64,000 nt of DNA from G965225705 sp965225705 (GTDB lineage: Bacteria; Pseudomonadota; Alphaproteobacteria; Caulobacterales; Maricaulaceae). The notes under the pieces are model-generated. The model did not search any database and was not told the origin of the DNA. It saw only the letters and a program-made list of their open reading frames with translations. The stretch spans positions 682,001 to 746,000 of the forward strand of contig OZ245325.1 in NCBI GenBank assembly GCA_965225705.1. The letters run 5' to 3'. Both the position numbers and the translations under genes were made by a program. Below, in pieces: positions 35,337 to 44,565 of the stretch; the stretch's first letter is position 1; each line of letters begins with the position of its first letter.

Positions 35337-36476
35337 ATGTTAAAACCTCTCAGCTTTCGTCAAAAACTGGCCTGGCTTCGTCTTGCACGGACACGCACGG
35401 TCGGGCCTGTTTCTTTTCAACGCCTGATCAAACGGTTTGGGGGTCCTGAATCTGCTCTTGAGGCTCTTCCTTCTTTGGTACGTCGTGGCGGGGGGCAGGG
35501 ATTGAAAATTCCCACTCAGTCTGAGACTGAAGACGAACTGGCCGCAGTTGAAGCCTCCGGGGCGCGTCTTTTGGCATCCTGTGAGCCTGATTTTCCAACT
35601 TTGCTTGCAGCCCTTGATCCTCCCCCTCCTGTTATCACCCTTAAAGGGCCCCTCAACCCGGACTCTAACCCCTGTCTTGCTATTGTTGGGGCACGCAATG
35701 CCTCGGCTTTAGGCCTGCGTTTCGCTGAAGATCTCGCGCGTGATCTTGGCAGGCTTGGCTATACACTTGTTTCAGGCATGGCACGGGGGATTGATGGGGC
35801 TGTTCACCGGGGCTCTCTTCCAACGGGGTCTCTTGCTGTTCTTGCAGGTGGTGTTGATCATGTCTATCCGCCCCAGCATCAGGAACTTTATGATTCTCTG
35901 TCTCAGACGGGATGCCTGGTGTCTGAAATGGCTATGGGCTATAAACCCACCAACCGTGATTTTCCACGGCGCAACCGGCTGATTTCGGGGTTAAGTCTTG
36001 GCGTTATTGTCAGTGAGGCTACAGTGCGCTCGGGCTCTTTGATCACGGCACGTTGTGCGCTTGAGCAGGGGCGTGAGGTCATGGCAACCCCCGGATCTCC
36101 CCTTGATCCAAGGTCTAAAGGGGCGAATCTTCTTATTCAGCAGGGAGCTTCCCTGATTGAAACGGCTGAAGATGTTCATACGGTTATGACGCATATGCGC
36201 CCTCCTGAAATCTATGAACCTAAAACCACACTTTTTGAATTTGGTGAAAAAGAGGACACAACACCTCCGGACCATGTTCCTGATGAGGCCCACACACATC
36301 TTCTTGAGCTTTTATCTCCAACACCTGTTGATCAAAATGATATTATCCGCCAGACGGGTCTGCCTGCGGCTGTTGTTTTTGCAGCTTTTGTTGAGCTTGA
36401 ACTTGCAGGGCGTCTTGTCTGGAGCGCAGACGGGCGTGTCGGTCTTCCTTATCCACAAAGGCAGGATGAGGCCTGA
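35337..36476 (+). CDS. dprA: DNA processing protein DprA
   Basis: Loads RecA on incoming single-stranded DNA. The 379-residue protein has an N-terminal SAM-like domain (WLRLARTRTVGPVSF), a Rossmann-like DprA core with IVGARNASALG, SGMARGIDGAVHRGSL, FPRRNRLISGLS and SGSLITARCALEQGREV, and a C-terminal winged-helix DML1-like domain (about 315-375). topA, which often follows, is not here. T8 at 36516-36523, flanked by GGCAG and CTGCC, is a possible weak terminator after the gene. Confidence 0.95.
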   Translation: MLKPLSFRQKLAWLRLARTRTVGPVSFQRLIKRFGGPESALEALPSLVRRGGGQGLKIPTQSETEDELAAVEASGARLLASCEPDFPTLLAALDPPPPVITLKGPLNPDSNPCLAIVGARNASALGLRFAEDLARDLGRLGYTLVSGMARGIDGAVHRGSLPTGSLAVLAGGVDHVYPPQHQELYDSLSQTGCLVSEMAMGYKPTNRDFPRRNRLISGLSLGVIVSEATVRSGSLITARCALEQGREVMATPGSPLDPRSKGANLLIQQGASLIETAEDVHTVMTHMRPPEIYEPKTTLFEFGEKEDTTPPDHVPDEAHTHLLELLSPTPVDQNDIIRQTGLPAAVVFAAFVELELAGRLVWSADGRVGLPYPQRQDEA

Positions 36477-36600
36477 CACACCTTTTTCCTGAAGGGCAGG
36501 TGAGGGCAGTCAGGCTTTTTTTTGCTGCCTGTGGGAGGCGTGCCTTGCTTTTCTTTATGAAGCCTTTTATGTGATGAGATGGTATAAAAGGGTGTATATC

Positions 36601-36888
36601 ATGGCTATAAACACTGCAGTTCTTGATCACATCGCTCACCTTGCACGCCTTGTGATCAGGGAAGAAGAAAAAGAAGGTCTTGCTCAGGAACTTTCCGGCA
36701 TTCTCGAATGGGTGGAGGCTTTGAATGAGGTGGATGTTGAGGGGACAGAGCCTATGGTCTCTCCTCTGGATGGTCTTGCACCTCTCAGGGAAGACCGTGT
36801 TGATGATGGGGATAAGCGTTCTCATATCCTCTCTAATGCCCCGCATACACAAGAGGGGTATTTCGTTGTACCGAAGGTGATTGAATGA
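36601..36888 (+). CDS. gatC: Asp/Glu-tRNA amidotransferase subunit C
   Basis: A 95-residue subunit that stabilises GatA in the GatCAB complex. It has HIAHLARLVIREEE near the start, LSGILEWVEALNEVDVEGTEPM in the middle, and LREDRV with the FVVPKVIE end. ATG 36601 is the canonical start; an in-frame ATG at 36571 adds ten unlikely residues. The stop overlaps gatA (ATGA). Confidence 0.95.
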   Translation: MAINTAVLDHIAHLARLVIREEEKEGLAQELSGILEWVEALNEVDVEGTEPMVSPLDGLAPLREDRVDDGDKRSHILSNAPHTQEGYFVVPKVIE

Positions 36889-38369
36889 GTGCTGAGCTAA
36901 CAGAACTGACTTTGGAGGCTGCTCTTAAAGGGCTTAGAGACAAAGAGTTTTCGGCGCGTGAGGTGACAGAAGCGCATCTTCAGGCCGTGCATGAGGCCGA
37001 TGCCCTTAATGCTTTTTTGCATATCAGTGAAGAGGAAGCTCTTGAAGCTGCTGAACATGCAGACAGGCGTTATGCGGAGGGGGAAGCAAAGCCTCTTGAT
37101 GGGATTCCTCTGGCTATCAAAGATATGTTTTGCACACAAAACGCCCCTACAACAGCGGGGAGTCGTATGCTTGAAGGCTTTTCTCCGCCCTACGAATCAA
37201 CGGTTACAGCCCGTCTCCGGGAGGCTGGTGCCGTCATGCTGGGCAAGACCAATATGGATGAATTTGCCATGGGCTCATCCAATGAAAACAGTGCTTTTGG
37301 CCCCTGTCTTAATCCCTGGCGCTCTCAACAAACAGAGAGTCCGTTAACGCCCGGAGGATCTTCCGGGGGCTCAGCTGCGGCCGTAGCGGCCCGCTTGTGC
37401 TTTGGGGCCACCGGCAGTGATACAGGGGGTTCTATTCGCCAGCCCGCGGCCTTTACAGGTCTTGTTGGTTTCAAGCCTGGTTATGGTCGTTGTTCACGTT
37501 TTGGCATGGTGGCTTTTTCGTCTTCTCTGGATCAGGCAGGCCCCCTGACACGCAGGGTAAAGGATGCTGCTTTGATGCTGGAGGTGATGGCAGGGCATGA
37601 TCCTCAAGACTCAACCTCACCTGATCTGGAGGTTCCTCTGTTTTCCGCGGCGTGTGGGCGTTCTGTCAGGGGATTGAAAATTGGTCTGCCGAAGGAGTAT
37701 CGTCTGGCAGGTCTTTCAGAGGAAATTCTCAAACTTTGGGATCAGGGACTTGCCTGGTTAAGGGAGGCCGGGTGTGAAATTGTAGACGTCTCTTTACCCC
37801 ATACGTCTTACGCTCTTCCGACGTATTATATTATAGCACCAGCGGAGGCTTCCTCCAATCTCGCCCGTTATGATGGGATGCGTTATGGTCTCCGTGCAGA
37901 AGGTGAAGATTTGACACAGGTCTATGAACAAACACGTGGACAGGGATTTGGGGCTGAGGTCCGCCGCCGTGTTCTTGTGGGAACCTATGTTTTGTCTGCC
38001 GGGTATTATGATGCTTATTATGTCAAAGCACAAAAGGTACGTCGCCGCATAGCTCAGGACTTTAAAGAGGTTTTTCAGAAAGTGGATGCTCTTTTGACGC
38101 CTTCTGCACCTTCAGCGGCTTTTCCTTTAGGGGAGAAAACACAGGATTCTCTGGCCATGTATATGAATGATGTGTTTACAGTGCCTGCAAGTCTTGCGGG
38201 TCTTCCGGCCGCGTCTGTGCCGGCAGCTCTTAATACAGAGGGGTTACCTTTAGGTCTTCAGGTTATTGGACGGTCCTTTGATGAAGAAACGGTTTTTGCG
38301 CTCAGCACAGCCCTTGAAAAGGCGGCAGGGTTTAAGCAAAAGCCCTCTCTATGGTGGAGGCAGGCATGA
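36885..38369 (+). CDS. gatA: Asp/Glu-tRNA amidotransferase subunit A
   Basis: The glutaminase subunit that supplies ammonia to convert Glu-tRNA(Gln) and Asp-tRNA(Asn) to Gln- and Asn-tRNA. The 494-residue amidase-signature protein has the catalytic Lys in PLAIKDMFC, and the serines in the GGSSGGSAAAVAA and GSDTGGSIRQPAA motifs. The gatC and gatB overlaps (ATGA at both ends) indicate tight translational coupling. Confidence 0.97.
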   Translation: MSAELTELTLEAALKGLRDKEFSAREVTEAHLQAVHEADALNAFLHISEEEALEAAEHADRRYAEGEAKPLDGIPLAIKDMFCTQNAPTTAGSRMLEGFSPPYESTVTARLREAGAVMLGKTNMDEFAMGSSNENSAFGPCLNPWRSQQTESPLTPGGSSGGSAAAVAARLCFGATGSDTGGSIRQPAAFTGLVGFKPGYGRCSRFGMVAFSSSLDQAGPLTRRVKDAALMLEVMAGHDPQDSTSPDLEVPLFSAACGRSVRGLKIGLPKEYRLAGLSEEILKLWDQGLAWLREAGCEIVDVSLPHTSYALPTYYIIAPAEASSNLARYDGMRYGLRAEGEDLTQVYEQTRGQGFGAEVRRRVLVGTYVLSAGYYDAYYVKAQKVRRRIAQDFKEVFQKVDALLTPSAPSAAFPLGEKTQDSLAMYMNDVFTVPASLAGLPAASVPAALNTEGLPLGLQVIGRSFDEETVFALSTALEKAAGFKQKPSLWWRQA

Positions 38370-39835
38370 CGGAGAAAACCATGTCTCACCAACATCTCAT
38401 CAAAGGCTGGGAAATTGTTATTGGTCTTGAAGTTCATGCTCAGATTACCTCTCAGTCCAAGCTGTTTTCCGGGGCATCTGCGACCTATGGTGGGGCACCC
38501 AACACGCATGTCAGCCTTGTTGACGCCGCTTTTCCGGGCATGCTGCCTGTCCTTAATCATTTTTGTGTGGAACAGGCCGTGCGGACGGGGTTGGGGCTCA
38601 ATGCCCATATCAACCTGCTTTCGCGTTTTGATCGCAAGAATTATTTCTATCCTGATTTACCTCAGGGATATCAGATTTCTCAGTTTACCTCCCCTGTTGT
38701 AGGAGAGGGATATGTTGAGGTGGAGGATGAAGCCGCGGGAAGTTTTGTGGTTAATATTGAACGTCTCCACCTTGAACAGGATGCAGGTAAATCCATCCAT
38801 GATCTTGATCCCAAAGCCAGTTATGTCGACCTCAATCGTTGTGGTGTTGCCCTGATGGAGATTGTGACCAGACCGGATATGCGATCTGGTGAGCAGGCAG
38901 CAGCTTTTGTTAAAAAATTAAGGGCAATTTTGCGTGCACTTGGAACCTGTGACGGGAATATGGAAGAAGGCAGCATGCGTGCGGATGTAAATGTTTCTGT
39001 CCGCAAACCCGGGGCAGATTTGGGGACGCGATGTGAGATTAAAAACGTTAACTCCATGCGTTTTATGATGCAGGCTATTGCCTATGAGGCTCATCGTCAG
39101 ATTGCCCTTTTGGAAGAAGGGGGAGAGGTTCAACAGGAAACACGTCTGTTCGATGCCACAAGCGGGGAAACACGTGCCATGAGATCCAAGGAAGAGGCAC
39201 ATGATTATCGTTATTTTCCTGATCCTGATCTTTTGCCTTTAAGGCTTGATGCGGATTGGGTTCAATCTCTTCGTGCTTCTCTTCCTGAACTGCCAGATGC
39301 CAGAAAAAAGCGCTTTATGACAGAATATGGTTTATCTGCTTATGATGCTGCTCTTCTTTGTGCTGAGGCTGAGACGGCCAGCTTTTTCGAACACCTCGCT
39401 CAAAACCGCAACCCCAAACAGGCTGCGAACTGGATTACAGGGCCTTTGTTCGGGGCTTTGAATAAGGCAGGGCTTTCCCTCAAAGATACACCTGTTGATG
39501 TGAAGAGTCTGGGGGCGCTTTTGGATCTTTTAGACAAAGGTGTCATCTCTGGCCGCGGGGCGCGGGATGTTTTTGACATTATGTTTGAAAAAGGGGGGAC
39601 GCCTGAAGAAATTGTCAGGCGTGAAGGCTTAGAACAGGTGAGTGATCTTGCAGAGCTTGAGGCTATTATTGAAACCATCATAGCAGAAAACCCCAAACAG
39701 GTTGAACAGGTGAAGGCCAAACCGAAGACACTTGGCTGGTTTGTAGGTCAGGTGATGCAGAAAACAGGGGGGAAAGCCAATCCGCAGTCTGTCAATGAAC
39801 TTTTGCAGGATAAGCTGGACCTGAAAGACGGTTGA
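38366..39835 (+). CDS. gatB: Asp/Glu-tRNA amidotransferase subunit B
   Basis: The kinase/transamidase subunit of GatCAB. The start at 38366 overlaps the gatA stop and gives 489 residues. It opens with GWEIVIGLEVHAQI; then FDRKNYFYPDLPQGYQISQ, HLEQDAGKSIHD, DLNRCGVALMEIVT and EIKNVNSMRFM mark the cradle domain. The tail has the YqeY-like domain ending VNELLQDKL. The presence of a complete gatCAB predicts indirect Gln-tRNA (and perhaps Asn-tRNA) synthesis. Confidence 0.97.
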   Translation: MTEKTMSHQHLIKGWEIVIGLEVHAQITSQSKLFSGASATYGGAPNTHVSLVDAAFPGMLPVLNHFCVEQAVRTGLGLNAHINLLSRFDRKNYFYPDLPQGYQISQFTSPVVGEGYVEVEDEAAGSFVVNIERLHLEQDAGKSIHDLDPKASYVDLNRCGVALMEIVTRPDMRSGEQAAAFVKKLRAILRALGTCDGNMEEGSMRADVNVSVRKPGADLGTRCEIKNVNSMRFMMQAIAYEAHRQIALLEEGGEVQQETRLFDATSGETRAMRSKEEAHDYRYFPDPDLLPLRLDADWVQSLRASLPELPDARKKRFMTEYGLSAYDAALLCAEAETASFFEHLAQNRNPKQAANWITGPLFGALNKAGLSLKDTPVDVKSLGALLDLLDKGVISGRGARDVFDIMFEKGGTPEEIVRREGLEQVSDLAELEAIIETIIAENPKQVEQVKAKPKTLGWFVGQVMQKTGGKANPQSVNELLQDKLDLKDG

Positions 39836-40040
39836 AAACTTTGTTGTGACTGAGGGGGAGGAGACGTCAAAACTATAAACAGAGCTGTAATATGTAACAG
39901 GGGGCTCTGCCATATTCCCTCATATGGAGCACCTCTGTTTCTGAGGAGCAGCCAGAATGTTTCTGCTCTGATTTAAAAGACTATATGCACAAAGAAAAAA
40001 GAAGCTTTGGTTTGCTCTTATTTGTTTGTTTGCTCTCATA

Positions 40041-40116
<76 letters not shown>

Positions 40117-40133
40117 GTTATGTCTGCTGCTCG

Positions 40134-40162
40134 CTTTTAGCCAAAGCTGAAAAAAGTATCAA
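40134..40162 (-). promoter_or_regulatory. Sigma70-type promoter for tRNA-Ala
   Basis: On the minus strand TTGATA (40157-40162), a 17-base spacer, then TAAAAG (40134-40139). The start would fall about 11 bases before the tRNA. Confidence 0.45.
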
Positions 40163-40236
40163 GCCCTTAAATGAGAGAAAGGCTATAATTTCTGCTCTCT
40201 TCTACTTTTGTCGATGCAGGACTTGAGAAAAAGACC

Positions 40237-41247
40237 TTAGTTTTCCACAATTTTTGAAGGTGTTCTCTGATGTTCTGCCATGCTTTTTTTTACCAGAATC
40301 CCTTGAAGGTAATCACGTGCGATAAGCCCTATACGGTGTGTTGTATTGTCATAAACAGCCAGAACACCTTCGGGGAATCCCCCTCCAAAATTATCTGATG
40401 ACAGGGCAAAGGCATCTGCATTCTCAAGGCCCTGAGAGTCCAGACCCTGTTGAAAGTGAAGAACAGCAAAAGGCTTATTGTCCCTCAGAACAAGAAGAGA
40501 GGCCTGATCAGGGGTGAGCGTAAATATCTGGCCTTTAAAAGTGATGGTGACAGGGCATTCCCCCTCTTTCCTTTCTTCCGGAAGCCTTTGTGCCTGAAGT
40601 ATGAAGGAAAGCCCGCCTGTTTCTTCTGCTTTTGAAGCATCCAGAACACCCAAACCTGCACGTCCCTGCCAGCTCAGCGTAAAAAGCCCTTGCTGATCTT
40701 CCCATCCTCTCAGACAAAAAGCCCGTGGGACAGACTTCATGGAGGTGGTTTCAAGAGGAATTTTAAAAAAATGCTTCTTATCATGATAGCCATAAGCTAA
40801 AAGGCGGGCACGTCCCCTTTCAAGGGATTCAAAGCCCAGGATCAGTGTTACAGACTCCCCCTTAAACACAAAATCAGGTACCGCAACCAGATGGGTCAGA
40901 GATGGAGTCATAAAAGGTGTGTCGTTCTCAAAATCACCAGAAGAAGATGAGGATGAGCCCCTACGGGCTTTGCCAGAAAGACCATAGGCAACAAGACCCC
41001 CTGTTTTCAGAGCCAGAATGAGGTGCCCCCTTCCGGGAAGATATCTGTCCGGGGCAAGTGCAAGGGCCGCAACAGCATGGTGAAGCTGGATGGAGGATGT
41101 CACGGTCACATCAAGCTGACCTGTTTGAGAGACAGGCTCTTTCTGAACATCCGATTTATCGCGTTTAACATCACAGGAAGAGCAGAGAAAAAACACCAGA
41201 AGAAAAAAAGATACAGGGAAAACTGTTCTCATCGGTCTTCTTAACAT
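40237..41247 (-). CDS. Exported protein, possible divergent phytase-like propeller
   Basis: A 336-residue protein with a signal peptide (VFPVSFFLLVFFLCSSC). The terminal Cys could be lipidated, but the lipobox is poor. The mature chain is beta-rich and includes a Ser-only stretch (RRGSSSSSSGDF). Near the end, DNFGGGFPEGVLAVYDN recalls the FPxGLxVVQD segment of beta-propeller phytases, and the overall order of strands is compatible with a propeller. The similarity is weak and catalytic calcium-site residues cannot be confirmed. It is a single gene upstream of tRNA-Ala on the same strand. Confidence 0.6.
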   Translation of the reverse strand: MLRRPMRTVFPVSFFLLVFFLCSSCDVKRDKSDVQKEPVSQTGQLDVTVTSSIQLHHAVAALALAPDRYLPGRGHLILALKTGGLVAYGLSGKARRGSSSSSSGDFENDTPFMTPSLTHLVAVPDFVFKGESVTLILGFESLERGRARLLAYGYHDKKHFFKIPLETTSMKSVPRAFCLRGWEDQQGLFTLSWQGRAGLGVLDASKAEETGGLSFILQAQRLPEERKEGECPVTITFKGQIFTLTPDQASLLVLRDNKPFAVLHFQQGLDSQGLENADAFALSSDNFGGGFPEGVLAVYDNTTHRIGLIARDYLQGILVKKSMAEHQRTPSKIVEN

Positions 41248-41448
41248 ATGTTCTCTCCGGATTTTTGTGTGACGGAAGAAGAGCCTGAAAGAAAAAAAGG
41301 GGCTATAGTTTTCTTCCCCTTTAAGAGCACAGGTCTTTGTCTGGCACAGAAAGGGGTGTTAGAAAAACACTCCTGAACATGCATAGGCGTTGAAAGGTAA
41401 CAAAAACCTTTAAGGCCAAAGCTTTTTTGACCCCGGTTATGGCGTGAA

Positions 41449-41856
41449 TTAGGACGACAAACGTGTGGCGTCCTGCATGGCTTTTAATTCTTCCAGACGT
41501 GTCCCGGCATGTTTGCAGGCCACATCATCAGACAGGCTGGCCATATTTTTTTCTAAATCTTCCAGGTCCTGAGCAACAGACTGTGGGTCAATGTCTTCGA
41601 CAGGTATGGCCTGTTCGGCCAGAAGTGTGAAACCCTCCGGGGTTACATCTGCGAGACCACCTGTCACAAAAAAACGCTGATTGCCCCCACTTTTAAGAAC
41701 TGTCACCACACCCGGGCGCAGGGTCGTCATGAAAGGCGCATGATGGGGCAAAACACCAAACTCACCTTCAATGCCGGGCGCAATAATATGGTCGGCCTCT
41801 TCAGAGAAGAGAATTTTATCCGGTGAGACAAGATCAAAACGTATTGTATCTGCCAT
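41449..41856 (-). CDS. atpC: ATP synthase F1 subunit epsilon
   Basis: Central-stalk subunit of F1. The 135 residues have the beta-sandwich domain with TIRFDLVSPDKILFSEEAD, APGIEGEFGVLPHHAPFMTTLRPG-like sequence and FFVTGGLADVTPEGFTLLAE, followed by a shortened helical C-terminal part. It follows atpD by 94 bases on the same strand. Confidence 0.96.
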   Translation of the reverse strand: MADTIRFDLVSPDKILFSEEADHIIAPGIEGEFGVLPHHAPFMTTLRPGVVTVLKSGGNQRFFVTGGLADVTPEGFTLLAEQAIPVEDIDPQSVAQDLEDLEKNMASLSDDVACKHAGTRLEELKAMQDATRLSS

Positions 41857-41950
41857 GGTCGTGAGCCTTTTCTTTCCCCCGAGGGCGTAAAAGCCTGGTT
41901 TTTAACATGGATGACACATGTCCTTCATCCAGGCTTTCAGTATCCGGGCG

Positions 41951-43378
41951 TTAAGCAGCCTCTGCTGCCAGAGTTCCAGCTTTCTTGATGGCCTCATCCA
42001 TAGAGCCAACCATATAAAAAGCCTGTTCCGGGAGGTGATCATAAGCACCTTCGCAAAGACCTTTAAAGCCGTCAATTGTGTCTTTTAAATCCACAAGCAC
42101 GCCGGGTGATCCTGTGAAGACCTCAGCGACATGGAAAGGTTGTGAGAGGAAGCGCTCTATCTTCCGTGCGCGTGTCACAACCAGCTTGTCATCTTCCGAC
42201 AGCTCATCCATGCCCAAAATAGCAATAATATCCTGAAGCTCTTTATAACGCTGAAGAATTTCCTGGACTTTACGTGCGGTCTGATAATGTTCCTCGCCGA
42301 CAATGCGGGGTTCCAGAATACGCGATGTAGAATCAAGGGGATCCACAGCAGGATAAATGCCTTTTTCTGCAATAGAGCGGGATAAAACTGTTGTTGCATC
42401 CAAATGGGCAAAACTTGCAGCAGGTGCCGGATCGGTCAAATCATCAGCAGGCACATAGACGGCCTGCACAGATGTGATAGAGCCCTTATTGGTGGAGGTA
42501 ATACGTTCCTGCAATGCCCCCATATCGGTTGCAAGCGTTGGCTGATAGCCCACAGCAGACGGGATACGGCCAAGAAGGGCAGACACTTCTGATCCTGCCT
42601 GGGTGAAACGGAAAATATTATCAACGAAAAACAGGACGTCTTTGCCCTCTTCATCACGAAAATATTCTGCCTGTGCCAGACCTGTTAAGCCGATGCGCGC
42701 GCGTGCGCCCGGGGGCTCATTCATCTGACCATAAACAAGTGTACAGCGTGATCCCTCACCGCCACCTTCTTTATTCACGCCTGATTCTATCATTTCCCAG
42801 TAGAGGTCATTCCCTTCACGTGTGCGTTCTCCCACACCTGCGAAAACGGAATATCCCCCATAGGCTTTGGCGATATTGTTGATAAGTTCCATAATAAGGA
42901 CGGTTTTGCCGACGCCTGCACCTCCAAAAAGGCCAATCTTACCCCCTTTGGCATAAGGGCAGAGCAAATCCACGACTTTAATGCCTGTCGCCAGAATTTC
43001 TGTTTCTGTCGACTGTTCTGTAAGAGCGGGGGCGGGCTTGTGAATGGGGGCACGCAATTTTGTCTCAACAGGGCCGACTTCATCGACAGGCTCCCCAACA
43101 ACATTGAGAATACGGCCAAGTGTTGCTTCACCAACAGGGACACTGATAGGAGAACCTGTATCTTTGACCTCCTGGCCACGCATCAGACCTTCAGTTGAAT
43201 CCATAGCAATGGTGCGGACTGTCTTTTCTCCCAAATGCTGAGAGACTTCTAAAATAAGCTTTTGCCCCTGATTTTCCAACTCAAGCGCGTTAAGAATATC
43301 AGGCAGGCTGTCTTCAAAGGCAACATCGACAACAGCGCCAATAACCTGAACGATATGACCTTTTTTCTCTGTGCTCAT
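41951..43378 (-). CDS. atpD: ATP synthase F1 subunit beta
   Basis: The catalytic subunit of F1 ATP synthase, 475 residues. Walker A is GGAGVGKT, the catalytic glutamate lies in GERTREGNDLYWEM, Walker B is VLFFVDNIFRFTQAG, and LGRIPSAVGYQPTLATDMG follows. No atpG, atpA or atpH precedes it: the upstream 384 bases lead to the divergent yaaA. GGAAG lies ahead of the ATG. The atpDC pair is therefore separated from the usual atpHAGDC operon. Confidence 0.97.
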   Translation of the reverse strand: MSTEKKGHIVQVIGAVVDVAFEDSLPDILNALELENQGQKLILEVSQHLGEKTVRTIAMDSTEGLMRGQEVKDTGSPISVPVGEATLGRILNVVGEPVDEVGPVETKLRAPIHKPAPALTEQSTETEILATGIKVVDLLCPYAKGGKIGLFGGAGVGKTVLIMELINNIAKAYGGYSVFAGVGERTREGNDLYWEMIESGVNKEGGGEGSRCTLVYGQMNEPPGARARIGLTGLAQAEYFRDEEGKDVLFFVDNIFRFTQAGSEVSALLGRIPSAVGYQPTLATDMGALQERITSTNKGSITSVQAVYVPADDLTDPAPAASFAHLDATTVLSRSIAEKGIYPAVDPLDSTSRILEPRIVGEEHYQTARKVQEILQRYKELQDIIAILGMDELSEDDKLVVTRARKIERFLSQPFHVAEVFTGSPGVLVDLKDTIDGFKGLCEGAYDHLPEQAFYMVGSMDEAIKKAGTLAAEAA

Positions 43379-43762
43379 GGGCTTTCTTCCGTCTTTTCAA
43401 AAGCTAAAATTTCTTCAAAACACTCTGCTGCCGGACCGGCGGAGCATGCGGGGGAAATGTGAGATTTTTCCATATCAAAGACCGTATGAGAGACTCTCTC
43501 TTTCCTTCAACACAGGGCATAGCGCACAAAAGCCCAAATGTCCAACCCGTCAGGAGGGGAAAATACAAAAAAAATACAGAAAAACCGAAAAATCTTTTTA
43601 TCTCCGGGGCCTCCAGAAGACAGGTTTTAAGGCAAACAGAGGGAGATGATGGTGTGTCTGCGGGGAAGAAAACAAGCCGGCATGGTGGTCTGATTGTTTG
43701 TTCTTGTACTTCTGGCTTTGTTCACGTAAACAAAAAGGTCAGAACTTTAAAGAGGGGACGTC
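43379..43762. other. Divergent intergenic region atpD/yaaA with a small ORF
   Basis: 384 bases holding the promoters of atpD (-) and yaaA (+). On the minus strand an ORF of 32 codons (43375-43473, beginning MEKSHISPACSAGP) ends in a TGA that overlaps the atpD ATG. It has no clear ribosome binding site and may be chance. No remnant of atpG was seen. Confidence 0.4.
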
Positions 43763-44563
43763 ATGCTTGTTCTTCTTTCTCCGGCTAAAAAAATGGACTT
43801 CTCCAGACCTCTTCCGGACATGTCTTTGACGATGCCCCGTTTTGAGGAGGAGACCAGCACACTTGTTAAGACAGCGGCGCGCCTCTCTCATGGTGAATTG
43901 CGCAAACTTATGGGCATTTCTGAAAGTCTTGCTGAGCTGACCTATCAGCGCTTTCAGGCTTTGGCCTCTCCCCAGTCTTCGCATAAAGGGGAGGGACATC
44001 CTGCTCTTCTTACTTTTGCAGGAGATGTTTACAGAACCTTAGATGCCCCATCTTTAAGTTCGGAAGAGCTTTTATATGCTCAGGATCATCTTCGTCTTCT
44101 TTCCGGCCTTTATGGTGTTCTACGTCCTTTAGATACTATAAAGCCCTATCGTCTTGAAATGGGGACAAGGCTTAAGACGACACGTGGCCATGATCTTTAT
44201 GATTTTTGGGGTCCGCGTCCTGCACAAAGCCTGAACGCAGATCTTCAGCATCACAAAGCCCGTTTTGTTCTTAACCTCGCCTCACAGGAATATTTTAAGG
44301 CCGTTGATCTCAAAACCCTTTCTTCTCCTGTTATTACCTGTGCTTTTGAAGAGGTGAAAGAGGGGCGCTCCCGTCCATTGATGATTTTTGTCAAGCGGGC
44401 GCGGGGGCTTATGGCACGCTGGTGTCTTCAAAACAGACCTGAAAAGCCTGAAGATCTTCAGGGATTTGATCTTGGGGGGTATCAGTACAGACCCGGGGAC
44501 AGCACAGATCAGGTTTTGATGTTTAAGCGAGCGCAGCCAGAACCTAAACGAAAAGGAGCTTAA
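43763..44563 (+). CDS. yaaA: Peroxide stress protein YaaA
   Basis: A 266-residue DUF328 protein. In E. coli YaaA lowers intracellular free iron and protects DNA and proteins during hydrogen peroxide stress. Family landmarks are the opening MLVLLSPAKKMDF, FAGDVYRTLDA, LRLLSGLYGVLRPLD, PYRLEMG, and FVKRARGLMARW. The next gene, bdhA, starts three bases after its stop, so the two are co-transcribed. Confidence 0.94.
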   Translation: MLVLLSPAKKMDFSRPLPDMSLTMPRFEEETSTLVKTAARLSHGELRKLMGISESLAELTYQRFQALASPQSSHKGEGHPALLTFAGDVYRTLDAPSLSSEELLYAQDHLRLLSGLYGVLRPLDTIKPYRLEMGTRLKTTRGHDLYDFWGPRPAQSLNADLQHHKARFVLNLASQEYFKAVDLKTLSSPVITCAFEEVKEGRSRPLMIFVKRARGLMARWCLQNRPEKPEDLQGFDLGGYQYRPGDSTDQVLMFKRAQPEPKRKGA

Positions 44564-44565
44564 AA

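Noticed and set aside
43540..43570. CCAACCCGTCAGGAGGGG looked like part of a 4.5S RNA
   Set aside because: The conserved GGAAG/AGCA core and the flanking stem of SRP RNA are absent.
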